Shown piece after piece: positions 29,301 to 37,112 of a DNA stretch of 64,000 nt. The DNA comes from Symsagittifera roscoffensis (lineage: Eukaryota; Xenacoelomorpha; Acoela; Convolutidae), in the NCBI RefSeq assembly GCF_963678635.1, contig NC_087069.1:14980660-15044659 (forward strand), written 5' to 3'. Under the pieces are notes generated by a model. It was not told the origin of the DNA and did not search any database. It saw nothing but the letters and a program-made list of their open reading frames with translations. The position numbers and the translations under genes are program-made. Position 1 is the stretch's first letter, and each line of letters starts with the position of its first letter.

Positions 29301-32300
29301 TAAAAGGCAGTTGGAACTTTCAGGGCTTCGCCCTGATACGAGCAGTATTGTTATTAATTAAGTCTCCGTATAAACTGAAGATCGTGATTCCTTCATGCGG
29401 CTCAGAAAACTTAGCTAGGATCCAATCTTTTGCAGAGGCGAAGCAACCTATCTCGAAAAACTTTTTTCAGTAAATTCGTTGTACATAAGTTAAATAAATT
29501 AACAGCCAAATAAAAGCAAAAATCTAATGGTTGAAAATAATGAAACATAGCCACTCGAAGACTGGAAAAGAGTAATGAACGCATGTAAACATAAAAAAAC
29601 ACTGACCTTCTTGAAAAAATCTCCACTTTGGAATTTAAAAGAAAAAAATAAATGCCCTTTCAGCTCTTTGAATTTCTAAAACAAATTATGATTGGCGTTT
29701 TTTTTTGATAACATGAATTCAACTTGAAAAAACCGTATCAATAGGTAAAGTTTTTATTCCGCTGGGAAACCTTAAAACGAAATTCCAGTTTCGAAACTAG
29801 AAATCGTTCACGTTTTTTCGTGCCATTTCCACGTTCGTATTTGGAGAGTCCTATTTACGTCAATTTCAGCAGATCAATTTCAACTGAACTCGAAAAGTGC
29901 ATTATACCTAATTGCATTCATAAATGAATCAAAATGTATGAATGCACATCTGTAGTTATTAGAGATTTTTAAGACTTTTCCTAAAAAAAACTCAGCAAGA
30001 CTTATATAAAATTCTTCTTCTTCACTGCGTTCATCACTTTTAATATAAATTGGCCAATTTTGAAAGAATCTAACAAGCATACTTGAATTTTAGGGCAACC
30101 TGACAATACGTCACTCTCTGTAAACCAACCTAGCTTTTGCATGTAATTTTTTTTGTGAAAATGGTCCTTGCCTTGGCCTTCAAAAAAAATCTGTTTGGTC
30201 AAATCTTTTGTATTTCTTAATACTCACGGTTTGGCCCTGTACTCTTCGAATTTGAGCAGCCAGTCTTTGTTCAACTGGACTATGACTTCTCCCTGGTGGA
30301 GAACAAATATAACCAGGGGGTTCTTCATTACCACACACTTGACATCTGCAGAAGATGCACTCAGTACTAGTCTCTCTTTCGAATCTTCCTCTATTGAGAA
30401 ACTAAAGAAAAATATCCCAATTTCAAACTTTTTCAATCAAATATCATTAAATTTACTGATTGACATCAAAAGTATTTTATACACGAGGGAAAGTCCGAGC
30501 ATACGAGCTGTTTAGCTCGTTCTGCTCTTTTTACAGTGTTCTTCTGTTTTCAGATATGTCCTGATGATGAGTTTTTTTACTCGAAATGCATTGACATTTT
30601 ACATCTTTTCGTTTTTTATTATTGTTTAGCTCTCTATAGAGAACTGTTGCTGTGGTTCTGAGTAACAAATACATGCTGTTTTTTGGATTATTTTACAATA
30701 ATGTTCGAAGATTTTTTCAACCTGGGTTATAGATGCACATTTAAATTGAACAATTTTGGTGACATTGGATGTACCAATAACAGCAAAATCATAAACTGTT
30801 ATAACAGATGTAAAATTAAAATTCAGGTACTCAAGCAATGAACTTAAACACTATCAAACAATGATTAACAACATACGTCTGCTGTTGGGGTAGCTGTTCG
30901 ATCACAAATGGCACTTCGAATCTCGGATAGAGCGGATCCACCTCGTTGACTTTAAATCGGAACATGGGACCATTGAGGAGTGTGATGGAGAGAAGCAGAG
31001 GCTTCTTGTTCTCAATTCCCGAAATCTCCAGTTGAACTGACTCCTTCGATACTTGCACAGATTTAGAGACATAAAATGAGAGACTGTTTTTTGGCAATTG
31101 TCTGTGCCTCCTAGAAAACAAAATGCAAAGCTTAAAAAACATTCCAATTAACATGAGAGAAATTAAACCAATATTTTGATAATATAAATCCGAGTGAGTT
31201 ACTACAAATAGACAAAACCAAAAACCTGAAATTGCTTGAACAAGCTTTTTAGTAAGTTTAATTCATTTTTTTTAAGTTATCATTTTGAAATCAGTTACAG
31301 ATTGTCTCCATTCGCCTACAGAAACAATAGTTTTGGATTGACTACAAAATAGTTCTTCGAAGCATCCCAATTTTGCAATTTTTCTTCAAAAACGCTGTTT
31401 TTGTATTTTATCTTTGGTTAAAGTGCAAATCTATCGATGCTTCTTTGAAAACCTAGTGATTTGATTCAACGTTAAGATCTCTTTTTGATCAAATCGATAG
31501 CTATTGATTCGTCTACACAGAGATGAAGCTTCGCTTCGCAAACACTAGCGAGAACACGGCAAAAAAAAAACAGCTCTAGAAAGTGCAACAAGAAAAATAG
31601 AAATTCGACTAGGTCTAGGATTTGATCTACGACCTACGGCAATCAAGAGATATTAAGTGTCACGCACTAACCACTCACGCTTCACCGCCGACAAACACTA
31701 TACACGAATAAAGCAGCTACATATGCTAACAAGATTGCTCGTATCAGAGCTCCGTCAGTTTTTAGTTCTGGTACTTCAATATTATCTTTTTGTTTCAGAA
31801 TCAGTGTAGCTTTGTTTTTTTAATTCACAAAAATTAAACTGCATCACAATTTTTCGGTAACCCAAAAATGATAAGAGCAGACTAAATTGCATTAAGCATT
31901 CAAGGTTTATCGCAAACTAAAATTGTCTTTGATTTGCGATATCTCATTTGCAATGATTGAGGACAAAATCTTTTTTTTTTAACAAAACAGTCTAATCTCG
32001 GACAATTACAACTCATTAGATTGTTACATTCTTAAATTTTTGTTGATTTTCCAAAAGTATTTACGGAGAAAAAACTGTTTGCAGACTTCTTCGAGTTTCT
32101 TGTGTGGTTGATGATGTTCAATTGTTGTGCTCACTCACTTGTTTTCGAATGAAACAACGAGGGCGTGAAATTGGGGTCTTGAAGGTCTATTTAGGACTGA
32201 TCATTACACATCTCAACAATTTTTGTTGATGTCTAGATTTTTCACAAATTACTCAATTGAAATTGAAAGCTTTACAGTTTAGAAGAAAGGAAGAATTATA

Positions 32301-32811
32301 GTAAATGTGGCGTAGAACTTCAGTCACATACAAAAACATGCTATTATCTGTAATAAAGGATAGTGTTTGAGCCAATAAATATCAACTCAGAGAACAAGAA
32401 CAGTTGAGTGCGTTATTGAAAGCATCGTATCAGTTAGTGTAACTTTTTGAGTTGCAAAAATGAAACGGGCAAAAATTTTTAAAAGCAAACGTCAATTTTA
32501 AAGAGTTTTTGAGAGTTTTTGCATGCAAAAGCTAACTTTTAAAACTGAAAGTAGGTCTCAAGGTCACTTAAAACCGTAAACTTGCATTTGCATTCAAGAA
32601 TTGCTCAAAATTTGCAGATTGCTCTTAATTATTTCTGACTGTTCCAACTTTTTGCAACTTATTATACTCACTGGCAGAAGCTACTGTCTTTACATGTTTT
32701 GAAGTCGTGTCTTTTCACTGAAAGCACGCCAGGAGGTAGAAATAGAAGTAAACAAAAAAGAACAAAACTACAATGACACAACAACTTTAACACACCGGCG
32801 GCCATTTTCAT
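5107..32811 (-). CDS. GANAB: Glucosidase II alpha subunit (neutral alpha-glucosidase AB), 15 exons, 3' end outside window
   Basis: GH31 enzyme of the ER lumen that, with its beta subunit, removes the two inner alpha-1,3-glucoses from N-glycans during glycoprotein folding. CDS exons in gene order: 32672-32811, 30877-31110, 30228-30401, 28225-28351, 26105-26319, 24779-24959, 24047-24226, 13188-13403, 12517-12726, 10826-11001, 10326-10405, 9907-10052, 9460-9596, 8321-8469, 5107-5333. All fourteen introns are GT-AG and codon phase is continuous, giving 864 codons. Landmarks: N-terminal hydrophobic signal; [10 protein letters not shown]; acidic low-complexity insert (residues ~190-240); GH31 N-domain with [10 protein letters not shown]; catalytic barrel with WLDIEH, nucleophile motif WNDMNE (Asp ~570), acid/base motif TGDNKA (Asp ~646) and FFRAHAH. 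Vertebrate GANAB has ~940-970 residues, so about 100 C-terminal codons are missing to the left. Lysosomal GAA is unlikely given the FKTC start and acidic insert. Splice sites were placed by eye. Confidence 0.96.
6120..6730. repeat. Degenerate tandem array of a ~130-200-bp unit
   Basis: Repeated blocks of the form AACGTCATATCTCG..AACTACAAAGA..TTGAGCAGTCATATTTGGAGGCAA, followed by CTGAGAGTA and a CAAATT-rich tail, recur here at least three times. The same unit recurs at ~7,360-7,690 and ~11,810-12,310 in neighbouring GANAB introns. It is non-coding. Confidence 0.65.
6845..7330 (-). repeat. tRNA-derived SINE-like repeat, family 2
   Basis: The minus strand carries A-box-like TAGCGTAGAGGTAG and B-box-like GGGTTCGAACCT spaced as in a tRNA (~7,045-7,110). 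Flanking blocks are shared with copies at ~15,300-15,660 (tRNA part deleted) and ~23,430-23,705. The cloverleaf does not pair well, so it is not a functional tRNA. Confidence 0.65.
7800..8215. mobile_element. Partial MITE-like copies
   Basis: The right-end sequence CTACGTTCATTACTCTTAA occurs at ~7,847-7,865. It is followed directly by a second, left-truncated copy to ~8,215 (AGACCTATATAAGTG near its end). It lies in GANAB intron 14, just beyond exon 14. Confidence 0.5.
8321..8469 (-). CDS. GANAB: GANAB exon 14
   Basis: The acceptor TGTGTTAG precedes 8469 and the donor GTAAAA follows 8321. It includes [13 protein letters not shown] and the 'LLVAPVL' beta strand of the proximal C-terminal domain. 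The reading frame is not open as one long ORF on its own. Confidence 0.93.
8511..8790 (-). repeat. tRNA-derived SINE-like repeat, family 1
   Basis: The head hairpin GAAGCTGCGCTTCGC is followed on the minus strand by A-box-like GTGGCTGAGTGGATAG and B-box-like GCAGATTTGAATCC, resembling a Leu/Ser-type tRNA. It has the tail block AATAAAGCAGCTACATATGC. Other copies are at ~4,500-5,010, ~27,771-28,080 and ~31,519-31,740. Confidence 0.65.
9460..9596 (-). CDS. GANAB: GANAB exon 13
   Basis: The acceptor TTTTAAG precedes 9596 and the donor GTACTT follows 9460. It gives [19 protein letters not shown] and YTFLPYW. The next residues (Y T) are encoded in exon 14. Confidence 0.94.
9907..10052 (-). CDS. 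GANAB: GANAB exon 12: acid/base catalyst
   Basis: The acceptor TGCTTAG precedes 10052 and the donor GTGCGG follows 9907. It completes TGDNKASW (acid/base Asp ~646). It then gives [21 protein letters not shown], a hallmark GH31 stretch. Confidence 0.95.
10326..10405 (-). CDS. GANAB: GANAB exon 11
   Basis: The acceptor CTTTTAG precedes 10405 and the donor GTATTA follows 10326. This 80-base exon gives [20 protein letters not shown]. It ends on the first base of the Gly codon of the acid/base motif, which is completed in exon 12. Confidence 0.93.
10826..11001 (-). CDS. GANAB: GANAB exon 10: catalytic nucleophile
   Basis: The acceptor ACATCCAG precedes 11001 and the donor GTATGG follows 10826. 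It carries the GH31 nucleophile motif [14 protein letters not shown] (Asp ~570) and HRDIHNMYG. It ends after two bases of codon 618. Confidence 0.95.
11810..12310. repeat. Degenerate tandem array, same unit as 6,120-6,730
   Basis: AAAACGTCATATCTAAG, AGAAACTAAGATGATTTGAAC and CTGAGAATACTCTGAGACCGCC mark two to three diverged units. It lies in GANAB intron 9. Confidence 0.55.
12517..12726 (-). CDS. GANAB: GANAB exon 9
   Basis: The acceptor CTACCAG precedes 12726 and the donor GTGTGT follows 12517. It includes [24 protein letters not shown] and WWAGLFS, conserved GH31 barrel elements. Confidence 0.95.
13188..13403 (-). CDS. GANAB: GANAB exon 8: start of catalytic barrel
   Basis: The acceptor TTGTTTCAG precedes 13403 and the donor GTTTGT follows 13188. 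It includes YHQCRWNY and DVLWLDIEH, the conserved first strands of the GH31 barrel. It is separated from exon 7 by a 10.6-kb intron. Confidence 0.95.
13424..13605. repeat. Imperfect inverted repeat near GANAB exon 8
   Basis: AAAAGTAGACA..AGTAGAGAAGTCGTAAGCCA on the left is matched in inverse by TGGCTTACGACGTGTCTAC..GTCTACTTTTTG on the right, around a ~50-bp AT-rich centre. It could be a small palindromic element. It sits about 20 bp upstream of the exon 8 acceptor (minus-strand sense). Confidence 0.7.
14745..15270 (+). repeat. ~530-bp interspersed repeat, forward copy
   Basis: It runs from CTCGTATCAGGGC through CACGCCATACAG and ACGCGTTCATAG to GAGCACAAATATTCCG. The same sequence occurs inverted at ~28,800-29,350. 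No coding content is recognised. Both copies lie inside GANAB introns (7 and 3). Confidence 0.85.
15300..15660 (-). repeat. SINE-like repeat family 2, tRNA part deleted
   Basis: It shares TTCTTAAGTAACGCACGCCA, TTTATAGAGCGGA, TTAGCATTGGCTGTACTTAA and the end block TTCATACTATAACACAAGC with 6,845-7,330. About 100 bp containing the promoter-like tRNA part is absent. It lies just downstream of the nested CNDP2 gene's stop. Confidence 0.6.
15862..17292 (-). CDS. CNDP2: Cytosolic non-specific dipeptidase-like M20 metallopeptidase, intronless, nested in GANAB intron 7
   Basis: A 476-residue intact ORF matching the usual length (~475) of cytosolic non-specific dipeptidase. That enzyme is a di-Mn/Zn M20 peptidase that hydrolyses dipeptides such as Cys-Gly in the cytosol. 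All metal and catalytic positions are visible: YGHLD (His98; Asp100), GSTDDKG (Asp132), EGMEESGS (Glu166 base, Glu167), ISDNYW (Asp195), DLHSG (His228) and DDSAHSQNE (His446). There is no signal peptide, which favours cytosolic CNDP2 over secreted CNDP1. The start was chosen because the homologous N-terminus aligns ([20 protein letters not shown]). No introns interrupt it, whereas vertebrate CNDP2 has many, so it is either a functional retrocopy or a lineage with intron loss. It lies entirely inside GANAB intron 7 on the same strand, so it needs its own promoter and 3' end. The composition is clearly less AT-rich than the surrounding intron. Confidence 0.96.
   Translation of the reverse strand: MTSTAKVIEHLQQNHSLYVERLKEWVAIQSVSASPTLRPEVIRMVEFVKAELEKLGAKTTLRDIGMQKTAQGEIPLPPILLATLGSDPKKKTICVYGHLDVQPAARSDGWNSEPFDLTIDAEGRMFGRGSTDDKGPVLGWLNVVEAFKACGVELPVNLKIIFEGMEESGSVGLEEIVYEEKDKFFQDVDYVCISDNYWLGKNKPCLTYGLRGIAYFFVSVQCACKDLHSGVYGGAVSEAMTDLVNLMSSLVDSKGNILVPGLNDMVAPVTKDEELVYPLLDFSPDDFKDDVGATKLIHDSKEKLLMNRWRFPSLSLHGIEGAFADPGVKTVIPGKVTGKFSIRLVPNMDEVKVKELVMTHLESVFAKLDSPNALTIELEGGGVKAWVADFNDPQFKAGRIACQRVFGMEPDLTREGGSIPVTLFFQDALQKSVMLLPMGACDDSAHSQNEKLDKRNYFKGMELFAEYLNQVALVDA
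18030..22385. repeat. Satellite array in GANAB intron 7, two-module higher-order structure
   Basis: Twelve copies of a ~249-bp monomer A, marked by CAAAGCGTAGCTTCGCATCG at 18117, 18723, 18972, 19220, 19823, 20074, 20681, 20930, 21178, 21785, 22034 and 22282. Spacings are 248-251 bp, or 603-607 bp where a second module B (~356 bp) intervenes. B copies lie at ~18278-18661, 19371-19762, 20227-20620 and 21331-21723. The order is AB-AAAB-AAB-AAAB-AAA. B contains the internal motif AGGCATATTTGAGAGTCATA in triplicate. Copies are very similar except the first, which is the most diverged. The 60-62-residue ORFs here are repeat by-products. Confidence 0.95.
22386..24046. other. GANAB intron 7, between satellite and exon 7
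   Basis: AT-rich sequence with an ATG-ATG-ATA-rich microsatellite near 22,525-22,550 and the family-2 SINE at 23,430-23,705. No coding exon is seen. Confidence 0.6.
23430..23705 (-). repeat. SINE-like repeat family 2, third copy
   Basis: B-box-like GGGTTCGAACCTGG on the minus strand (~23,440), followed by TACCTCTTCGCTACAGAACC, TTAGCACTGGCTGTACTTAA and the end block TTCATACTATAACACAAGC. It lies in intron 7, just before GANAB exon 7 in genomic order. Confidence 0.6.
24047..24226 (-). CDS. GANAB: GANAB exon 7
   Basis: The acceptor GTTTTAG precedes 24226 and the donor GTACGT follows 24047. It includes [15 protein letters not shown] and QYASLTG, the strand leading into the catalytic barrel. Only shadow ORFs in other frames are otherwise open here. 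Confidence 0.93.
24779..24959 (-). CDS. GANAB: GANAB exon 6
   Basis: The acceptor TTTAAG precedes 24959 and the donor GTTGGT follows 24779. It includes [21 protein letters not shown] and LWLNAAETW, conserved in glucosidase II alpha. A run of twelve Cs starts about 20 bases beyond the donor. Confidence 0.94.
26105..26319 (-). CDS. GANAB: GANAB exon 5: end of acidic linker and GH31 entry
   Basis: The acceptor TTTTAG precedes 26319 and the donor GTGAGT follows 26105. The exon runs from an acidic stretch into [16 protein letters not shown] and [10 protein letters not shown]. Both are near-diagnostic for glucosidase II alpha. Confidence 0.94.
27190..27520. mobile_element. MITE-like element, shortened copy
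   Basis: It begins near AAGACTCAATGAACGCAAG and ends near AGACTTCACAGCGTTCATCG. Shared internal blocks (AATTGGAGAGGTCAATTTG, AATTGAATTCAAAAAGTGCA) identify the family. It is internally deleted relative to the ~430-470-bp copies and lies in GANAB intron 4. Confidence 0.5.
27771..28080 (-). repeat. SINE-like repeat family 1
   Basis: The head is GAGGCGAAGCTTCGCTTCGC. The middle has the tRNA-related block partly deleted. The tail TTTTATTTGCGAGTTAGG runs to ATCGCAAGTGTAAAC. It lies in GANAB intron 4, next to exon 4. Confidence 0.65.
28225..28351 (-). CDS. GANAB: GANAB exon 4: acidic low-complexity linker
   Basis: The acceptor TTGTTTAG precedes 28351 and the donor GTAATT follows 28225. About half of the 43 residues are Asp or Glu. 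This is the same position as the acidic, unstructured linker of vertebrate GANAB. It was identified by phase continuity and composition rather than by sequence identity. Confidence 0.85.
28800..29350 (-). repeat. ~530-bp interspersed repeat, inverted copy
   Basis: Reverse-complement counterpart of 14,745-15,270. It runs from CGGAATATTTGTGCTCGGGG through ATGGCGTGTGGGGGG to GGGCTTCGCCCTGATACGAG. The apparent ORFs across it are not supported as genes. Confidence 0.85.
29568..30041. mobile_element. MITE-like element, copy f
   Basis: The left end is AAGAGTAATGAACGCATG and the right end is CTTCACTGCGTTCATCACTTTT. The ends form an imperfect inverted repeat of about 14 bp. It is 474 bp, non-coding, and lies in GANAB intron 3. 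Confidence 0.7.
30228..30401 (-). CDS. GANAB: GANAB exon 3: N-terminal beta domain
   Basis: The acceptor CTTTAG precedes 30401 and the donor GTGAGT follows 30228. It covers residues 125-182 and ends in FEEYRAKP, the counterpart of the LEFEHQRAP segment. A nearby alternative AG inside the exon would break the reading frame. Confidence 0.9.
30551..30600 (+). ncRNA. Hammerhead-ribozyme-like core
   Basis: CTGATGA (30561-30567), a stem II hairpin GAGT-TTTTTT-ACTC, then GAAA (30583-30586). These are the three conserved core parts in order. A short stem III (ATG/CAT) is possible, but stem I pairs imperfectly. Such motifs are known near Penelope-like element ends. It is probably a relic in GANAB intron 2/exon 3 surroundings, on the strand opposite the gene. 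Confidence 0.4.
30877..31110 (-). CDS. GANAB: GANAB exon 2: N-terminal beta domain
   Basis: The acceptor TTTTCTAG precedes 31110 and the donor GTATGT follows 30877. The exon covers residues 47-124 of the GH31 N-terminal beta-sandwich. It includes the motif YPRFEVP, comparable to RYRVP in vertebrate GANAB. Confidence 0.92.
31519..31740 (-). repeat. SINE-like repeat family 1
   Basis: The head is GATGAAGCTTCGCTTCGC, followed by a degenerate tRNA-like block (CTAGGATTTGATCTACGACC) and AATAAAGCAGCTACATATGC. It lies in GANAB intron 1. Confidence 0.6.
32672..32811 (-). CDS. GANAB: GANAB exon 1: start codon and ER signal peptide
   Basis: The ATG is at 32811; a second in-frame ATG lies two codons on. 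A hydrophobic stretch (residues ~8-30, FVLFCLLLF) is a signal peptide for ER entry. It is followed by the conserved [10 protein letters not shown] of mature glucosidase II alpha. The donor GTGAGT follows 32672, and the exon ends after two bases of codon 47. Confidence 0.92.
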
Positions 32812-35086
32812 CTGAAAATATACAATATACTTCTAAACATCAGTGTTCGTTCAGGAATCGAGACTATCTTTTTTGGGATTTGATCGATATTGCCCCGTAC
32901 TGATAGAAAAACTCACTTGTCTTTTTCGTCACAACCATTGAAAATAGGGAGGCTTTTTGTATTCGACTGTAATTAATTTTTTTCCTCGCAAAATCAGGTA
33001 TCACAAATAACCATCGGAATGAGTCGAGTGATATATCATATCAAAGCCCTTTTCGCGAGACGGCGCAACAAAATTTTGGAAAAATAAATTTTCTGTAGTA
33101 AAACAAGTTCCTCGGCTTATCTTTCCAAAATTGGACTGCTCTCTCGCTTTACTCGCTCGAAGTTGTACTGAAACTCAAAAAATTTTCAACCAGTTTTTTC
33201 CCATTGAATTTTTTAAAATAGTTTTTTGACAAAAACTGTTACTCATTTTACCAAACTTACTGTGACTCTCGAATAGACCTAAGTTTTAGGCTTTCGTTGG
33301 ATCCTTTTATACCGAACCACGCACAAAAAAAACACCAATTTAAAAAATATATATTTTATGGTGGGAACATTCTATGCTACTTGCCCAGCAATCGGCTATC
33401 CTTGTTTTACATTTCGATGTTCATGAAATGATTGTTTCTTTTAAAATAATATCCGACAAGTCTTAAGCTGGGAAATCTGAAAATTAATTTCCATTTTCCA
33501 AATTAGAAGTCGAACGCGTTTTTGTGACCTTTCCCTTTTCGCTGTTCGATAGAAGAGTTTGCCTTTCTATTAACAAAGTAAATGAATTGAACATAGAAAG
33601 AAAACATAAGTCAAACCACCAAAAAAATATTGAATGAAAACAAAAGACAGTCAACAAAATTTCTGAAATGTTGGAAAAATTACTTGAGAAAAAAATTGAC
33701 AAAAATTGGAAAATCAGAGCTACAAGAAGTTCATATTTGTATTAGACTAATTTATAAACATCCCTTAAAAATGGGAAACAATTATTGAGCGGCAACAAGG
33801 GCGACAAACGTTGGGTCGAAACCTGTGGAGCCGAAAACAAAACTGTTGTCATAAAAAATTTCATCAAAGTTTTTACATACAGTTCATCCAAACTGAAACA
33901 CAATCCTAAATAGATTTATTTTGCCCTCGAAATTACGCAAAATAAGTTGACTAAGTCGATATAACAAACTGTAACTGTTTGATTATTTAAAAAAAAACTT
34001 GAAAAAAAATCAAAATTAGACATGGGAAACTTACAAATTTTACAAACTTTCCAATTTTAAAACTGTTTAAATTGGAACAAAACCCATGTTTGAAAAAGTA
34101 AACCAATAAAAACCCTACAAAATGAAAAAATGGCGTAAAAAACGGTAAATGAACGGACAGAAGCTAGGATAGGAAAGGTAATTACAACCTAAAACGGGCT
34201 TGAACTAATTACTAGCTAAGTGATAGTACTTTTATTTGAATTTTAAAAAAAATTGAGAATGTAAGATGAAAGATCCTCTAGAAGTGAAGATCCTGTGGAC
34301 AAAGTTACGGGAAAAAAGTCTAGTACCCGATTGCAATACCCTTGCTTATCGCAAGGGTAATTGTGCTAACTATGACAGACAGGCCCCTCAACAGTAACAA
34401 CGTCCTTCATAAAAATGAAGTCTTGAGTACAAATACAAACAAGCTTCAGAACAAGTTTCAATTCTGTTTTAACTTTTGAGGATCAAGACAGCCCAGGTCA
34501 TAAATAGGTTTCAAAATACTTTCAACATTAGAAAAAATTCACTTCTCTCCTGTGAACAAAATAATTCAAATTCTTTCTGATAAATTGGTATAAGTTGGAT
34601 GCTGGGGTCAAATTTATGGTGAATTTAAGCTTCGGAATTATCAAATATATTTGTCTACTTGCGTTTTCCACAAAAAAGACGAGAGAAATTTTTCATACTT
34701 GCTTTATATAGCGACCCAGCAGTGATATTGTATTTTTGGTATCTTATATTGTATCTTTTCTAGTCATAATTTTTCTACTTCGATCTAAATCACGAGTTTT
34801 TTAATGCATCCTTTATATCTTATTTAATTTCTACTTTGATGTACGGTCCATCCTAGTTGTAATTTGTTGTTGTTGTTATAAGCCTACTACCTATTCGTCT
34901 TAGTTCTACCTCCAAAAAAATCACAAATTAAGGTTTCACTTCAAATTATCTTTTGAAAGAAGAATTGAGAAACAATATATTACGAAAGTACTAAATCATG
35001 TATAAAAATATTTCCAATGTATTCAAATCACATTATTGAAGATAAAAGATCGATCAATTATATTAAAAATATGACAATTTTCCGTA
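32812..35086. other. Upstream region of GANAB
   Basis: AT-rich sequence between GANAB exon 1 and the micro-protein ORF. It contains a partial MITE-family block at ~33,465-33,620 and a degenerate element similar to the 4,250-4,350 segment at ~34,300-34,370. It should contain the GANAB 5' UTR and promoter, but I see no clear TATA box or other motif. Confidence 0.5.
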
Positions 35087-35251
35087 TTAGTGGTATTTGA
35101 AAAACAGGATGGTTAAAGCTAAGAACGCAAGGATGAAGAATATTGCACCAACAAAGACATAAATTCGCTTTTCACAGCTATTGGATGGGTCTTCAAATTT
35201 TTCGCCTTTCTCCACTGCGACGTCAAAATTGTCATGCTCGCTGTTCCCCAT
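35087..35251 (-). CDS. Predicted 54-residue single-pass membrane micro-protein
   Basis: ATG (35251) to TAA (35087) encodes 54 residues. The N-terminus is acidic and polar (MGNSEHDNFD...), with CEKR before a strongly hydrophobic segment at residues ~30-51 and a short KYH tail. This looks like a type II or tail-anchored small membrane protein. An in-frame stop lies 24 codons upstream of the ATG. In between, TTTGCTTTATAG at ~35,335 could be an intron acceptor, and a four-codon upstream ORF (ATG CAA GCT TGA) would precede the start. Gly2 could suggest myristoylation, but residue 6 is His rather than Ser or Thr, so this is weak. I do not recognise the family. It lies 2.3 kb upstream of GANAB on the same strand. 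Support is composition and TM pattern only; it could be the last exon of a longer gene. Confidence 0.5.
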   Translation of the reverse strand: MGNSEHDNFDVAVEKGEKFEDPSNSCEKRIYVFVGAIFFILAFLALTILFFKYH

Positions 35252-35590
35252 TGTAAGTAGAATATATTGTGCAAAAAACTGCTTGCAGTGACCAGCACAA
35301 CAAACTTGAGACTCTCAAGCTTGCATTGTTAACCTATAAAGCAAAACAATAAGTTGATTTTAACGATCCTTTCTCATTTCAAAGAACTATTATTAAAATG
35401 ATGTTGTTTTTTATCTTGTTTTACTACTTTTTTTAACTTTTTTCTACAGCAATAAGCAGGTTAAACACTATTTTAAAAAGTTCAAATTATGTCACTCATG
35501 CTTCATTGTATAACCCAGTGTGCCTTTCTGCCAGTAAACATGCCTAAAAATAGCAAAGTTCGAAGATCGAGACAAAAGTTGTAAAAAGAG

Positions 35591-37112
35591 AGAAACTGCA
35601 AGTAGCTTTTCGGCACTGTGAAATTCGATAGGTGATTCGATATGCCTTAGGAGTAAAAAAAAGAAGTGTTTTGGAGGGTGTTTTTAAAACTTCAATTGGA
35701 ATCTTCTATTTCTGAAAAACGTTGAAAAGGTCCTATTAAGGGGGAAAAATTAGAATGAGCCAGACGATATGGCAATACGACGAACATCAGTCCAAGAAAA
35801 CTACGGTAGAAAAATTCCTGATCGCAAGTTGTAATGATAAAACAGTAGGATTTTTGATAGAGAGCGTTCAGCGGATAAAGTAGGATCCAAACCCTCACGA
35901 TTGCAAAAAAATTGGCAGGTAACGACGTTATCTCCCGCAAACCTACCGCTTGGAAACTTCAATACTGTGACTTAATTTGAGTCCCAGTTCTGAAGTGACT
36001 AAGAGTCACAAGAAGTGACTAAGTACTGACACTTCTTTTGAATAGTGAAAGTTGTAGGGTTACCCGAGCGTAGTGACAAATATTCTCTGGAAAGGCAACT
36101 ATTGAAAAAACTGCTGTCGAGAAACTCGTGACAGGAACTAATCTCAACACGAGCATGAAAGAATGTCAACGGTTACGGAAGTTCACAGGCTCAGATAGAC
36201 TATTGCTTATGAACTTCAATTGAAATGCAGGGTTGTGTTGAAGTATAAACTTGATCTGGAGCAGCTCAAGGAAAATTTGAAGCTGCACCAGAAAGCTGAT
36301 CTCTCTAAGAGGCACACAAAGATGGCACACAAAGAAAGACTGTCAGAACTGATCGACAATATCAGGGGCAAACAACAGAGACCATCGCAGACGAGGAGGA
36401 AGGCGAAAGCAAGACGGGAGCAGAAGCTGAAATCAGAGTAAATGTCTGCGAATCGAAGACAGGGGTGAGGAGAGTGTGATTTGTTTTTTGTGCCTTGTGA
36501 AATTAATTACTCGTGGCCTGCAAAACAATGACCACAGTATTTTTGCCTGCTGGTTGGCTCAGACGAATTTTCAAAAGAAAACTAACTTGGACAATTGGGT
36601 TGAACTATTAAAAATTCTTTAAAAAAGTTCAAGAATCTGTACATAGACTGAAGTTTCTGAGAAAATGTCTGAAAAATGATCTAATACCGGACTTTTTGAA
36701 GTTTAGGGTCCCAGAGAACGCGTTTTTTTTGACCAAACTGTGCGTAGTTTTCAAATAAAACTACTTAGGACTGAAACTTCTGGGGCAAATGAGGACAGTA
36801 AAAGGTATGAGGAGATGCTAAGGAAAGGCAGATCGCTGGTGCAAAAAGTTATCGACGAACGAAGATTGGCATCCATTTTCCGCTATGTGCGGCATCAAAT
36901 TTCGTGGTTGGTATCCATTTTCCGCTTCGTGAGGAGACAACATCAGAAAACCATTGCAAAAAATTAAAAAAGCTGTCCGAGAGACAAGATAAACCTCTTG
37001 GGGGCAAAATTAGCAATCATTTCAGGTGGATGGCATGAATTTTCCACTTCGTGGGGCAACAACACCAGAAAACCATTTAAAAAAGTAAGAAAAACTGTCC
37101 GAGAGACAAGTG
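35591..37112 (+). mobile_element. Penelope-like element unit 1, 5' part
   Basis: Direct, near-identical counterpart of 57,674-~59,040, sharing AGAAACTGCAAGTAGCTTTT, GAGCCAGACGATATGGCAAT and CCCGAGCGTAGTGACAAATA. It contains an ORF remnant rich in Lys, Arg and Gln (36,220-36,441) and a short helical ORF (36,740-36,967). Near the right edge a ~120-bp block (TCCRCTTCGTG...CTGTCCGAGAGACAAG) is duplicated (36,919-36,992 and 37,040-37,112). It ends at GAGAGACAAG, where the LTR element begins. Its continuation resumes at 56,394. Confidence 0.8.
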
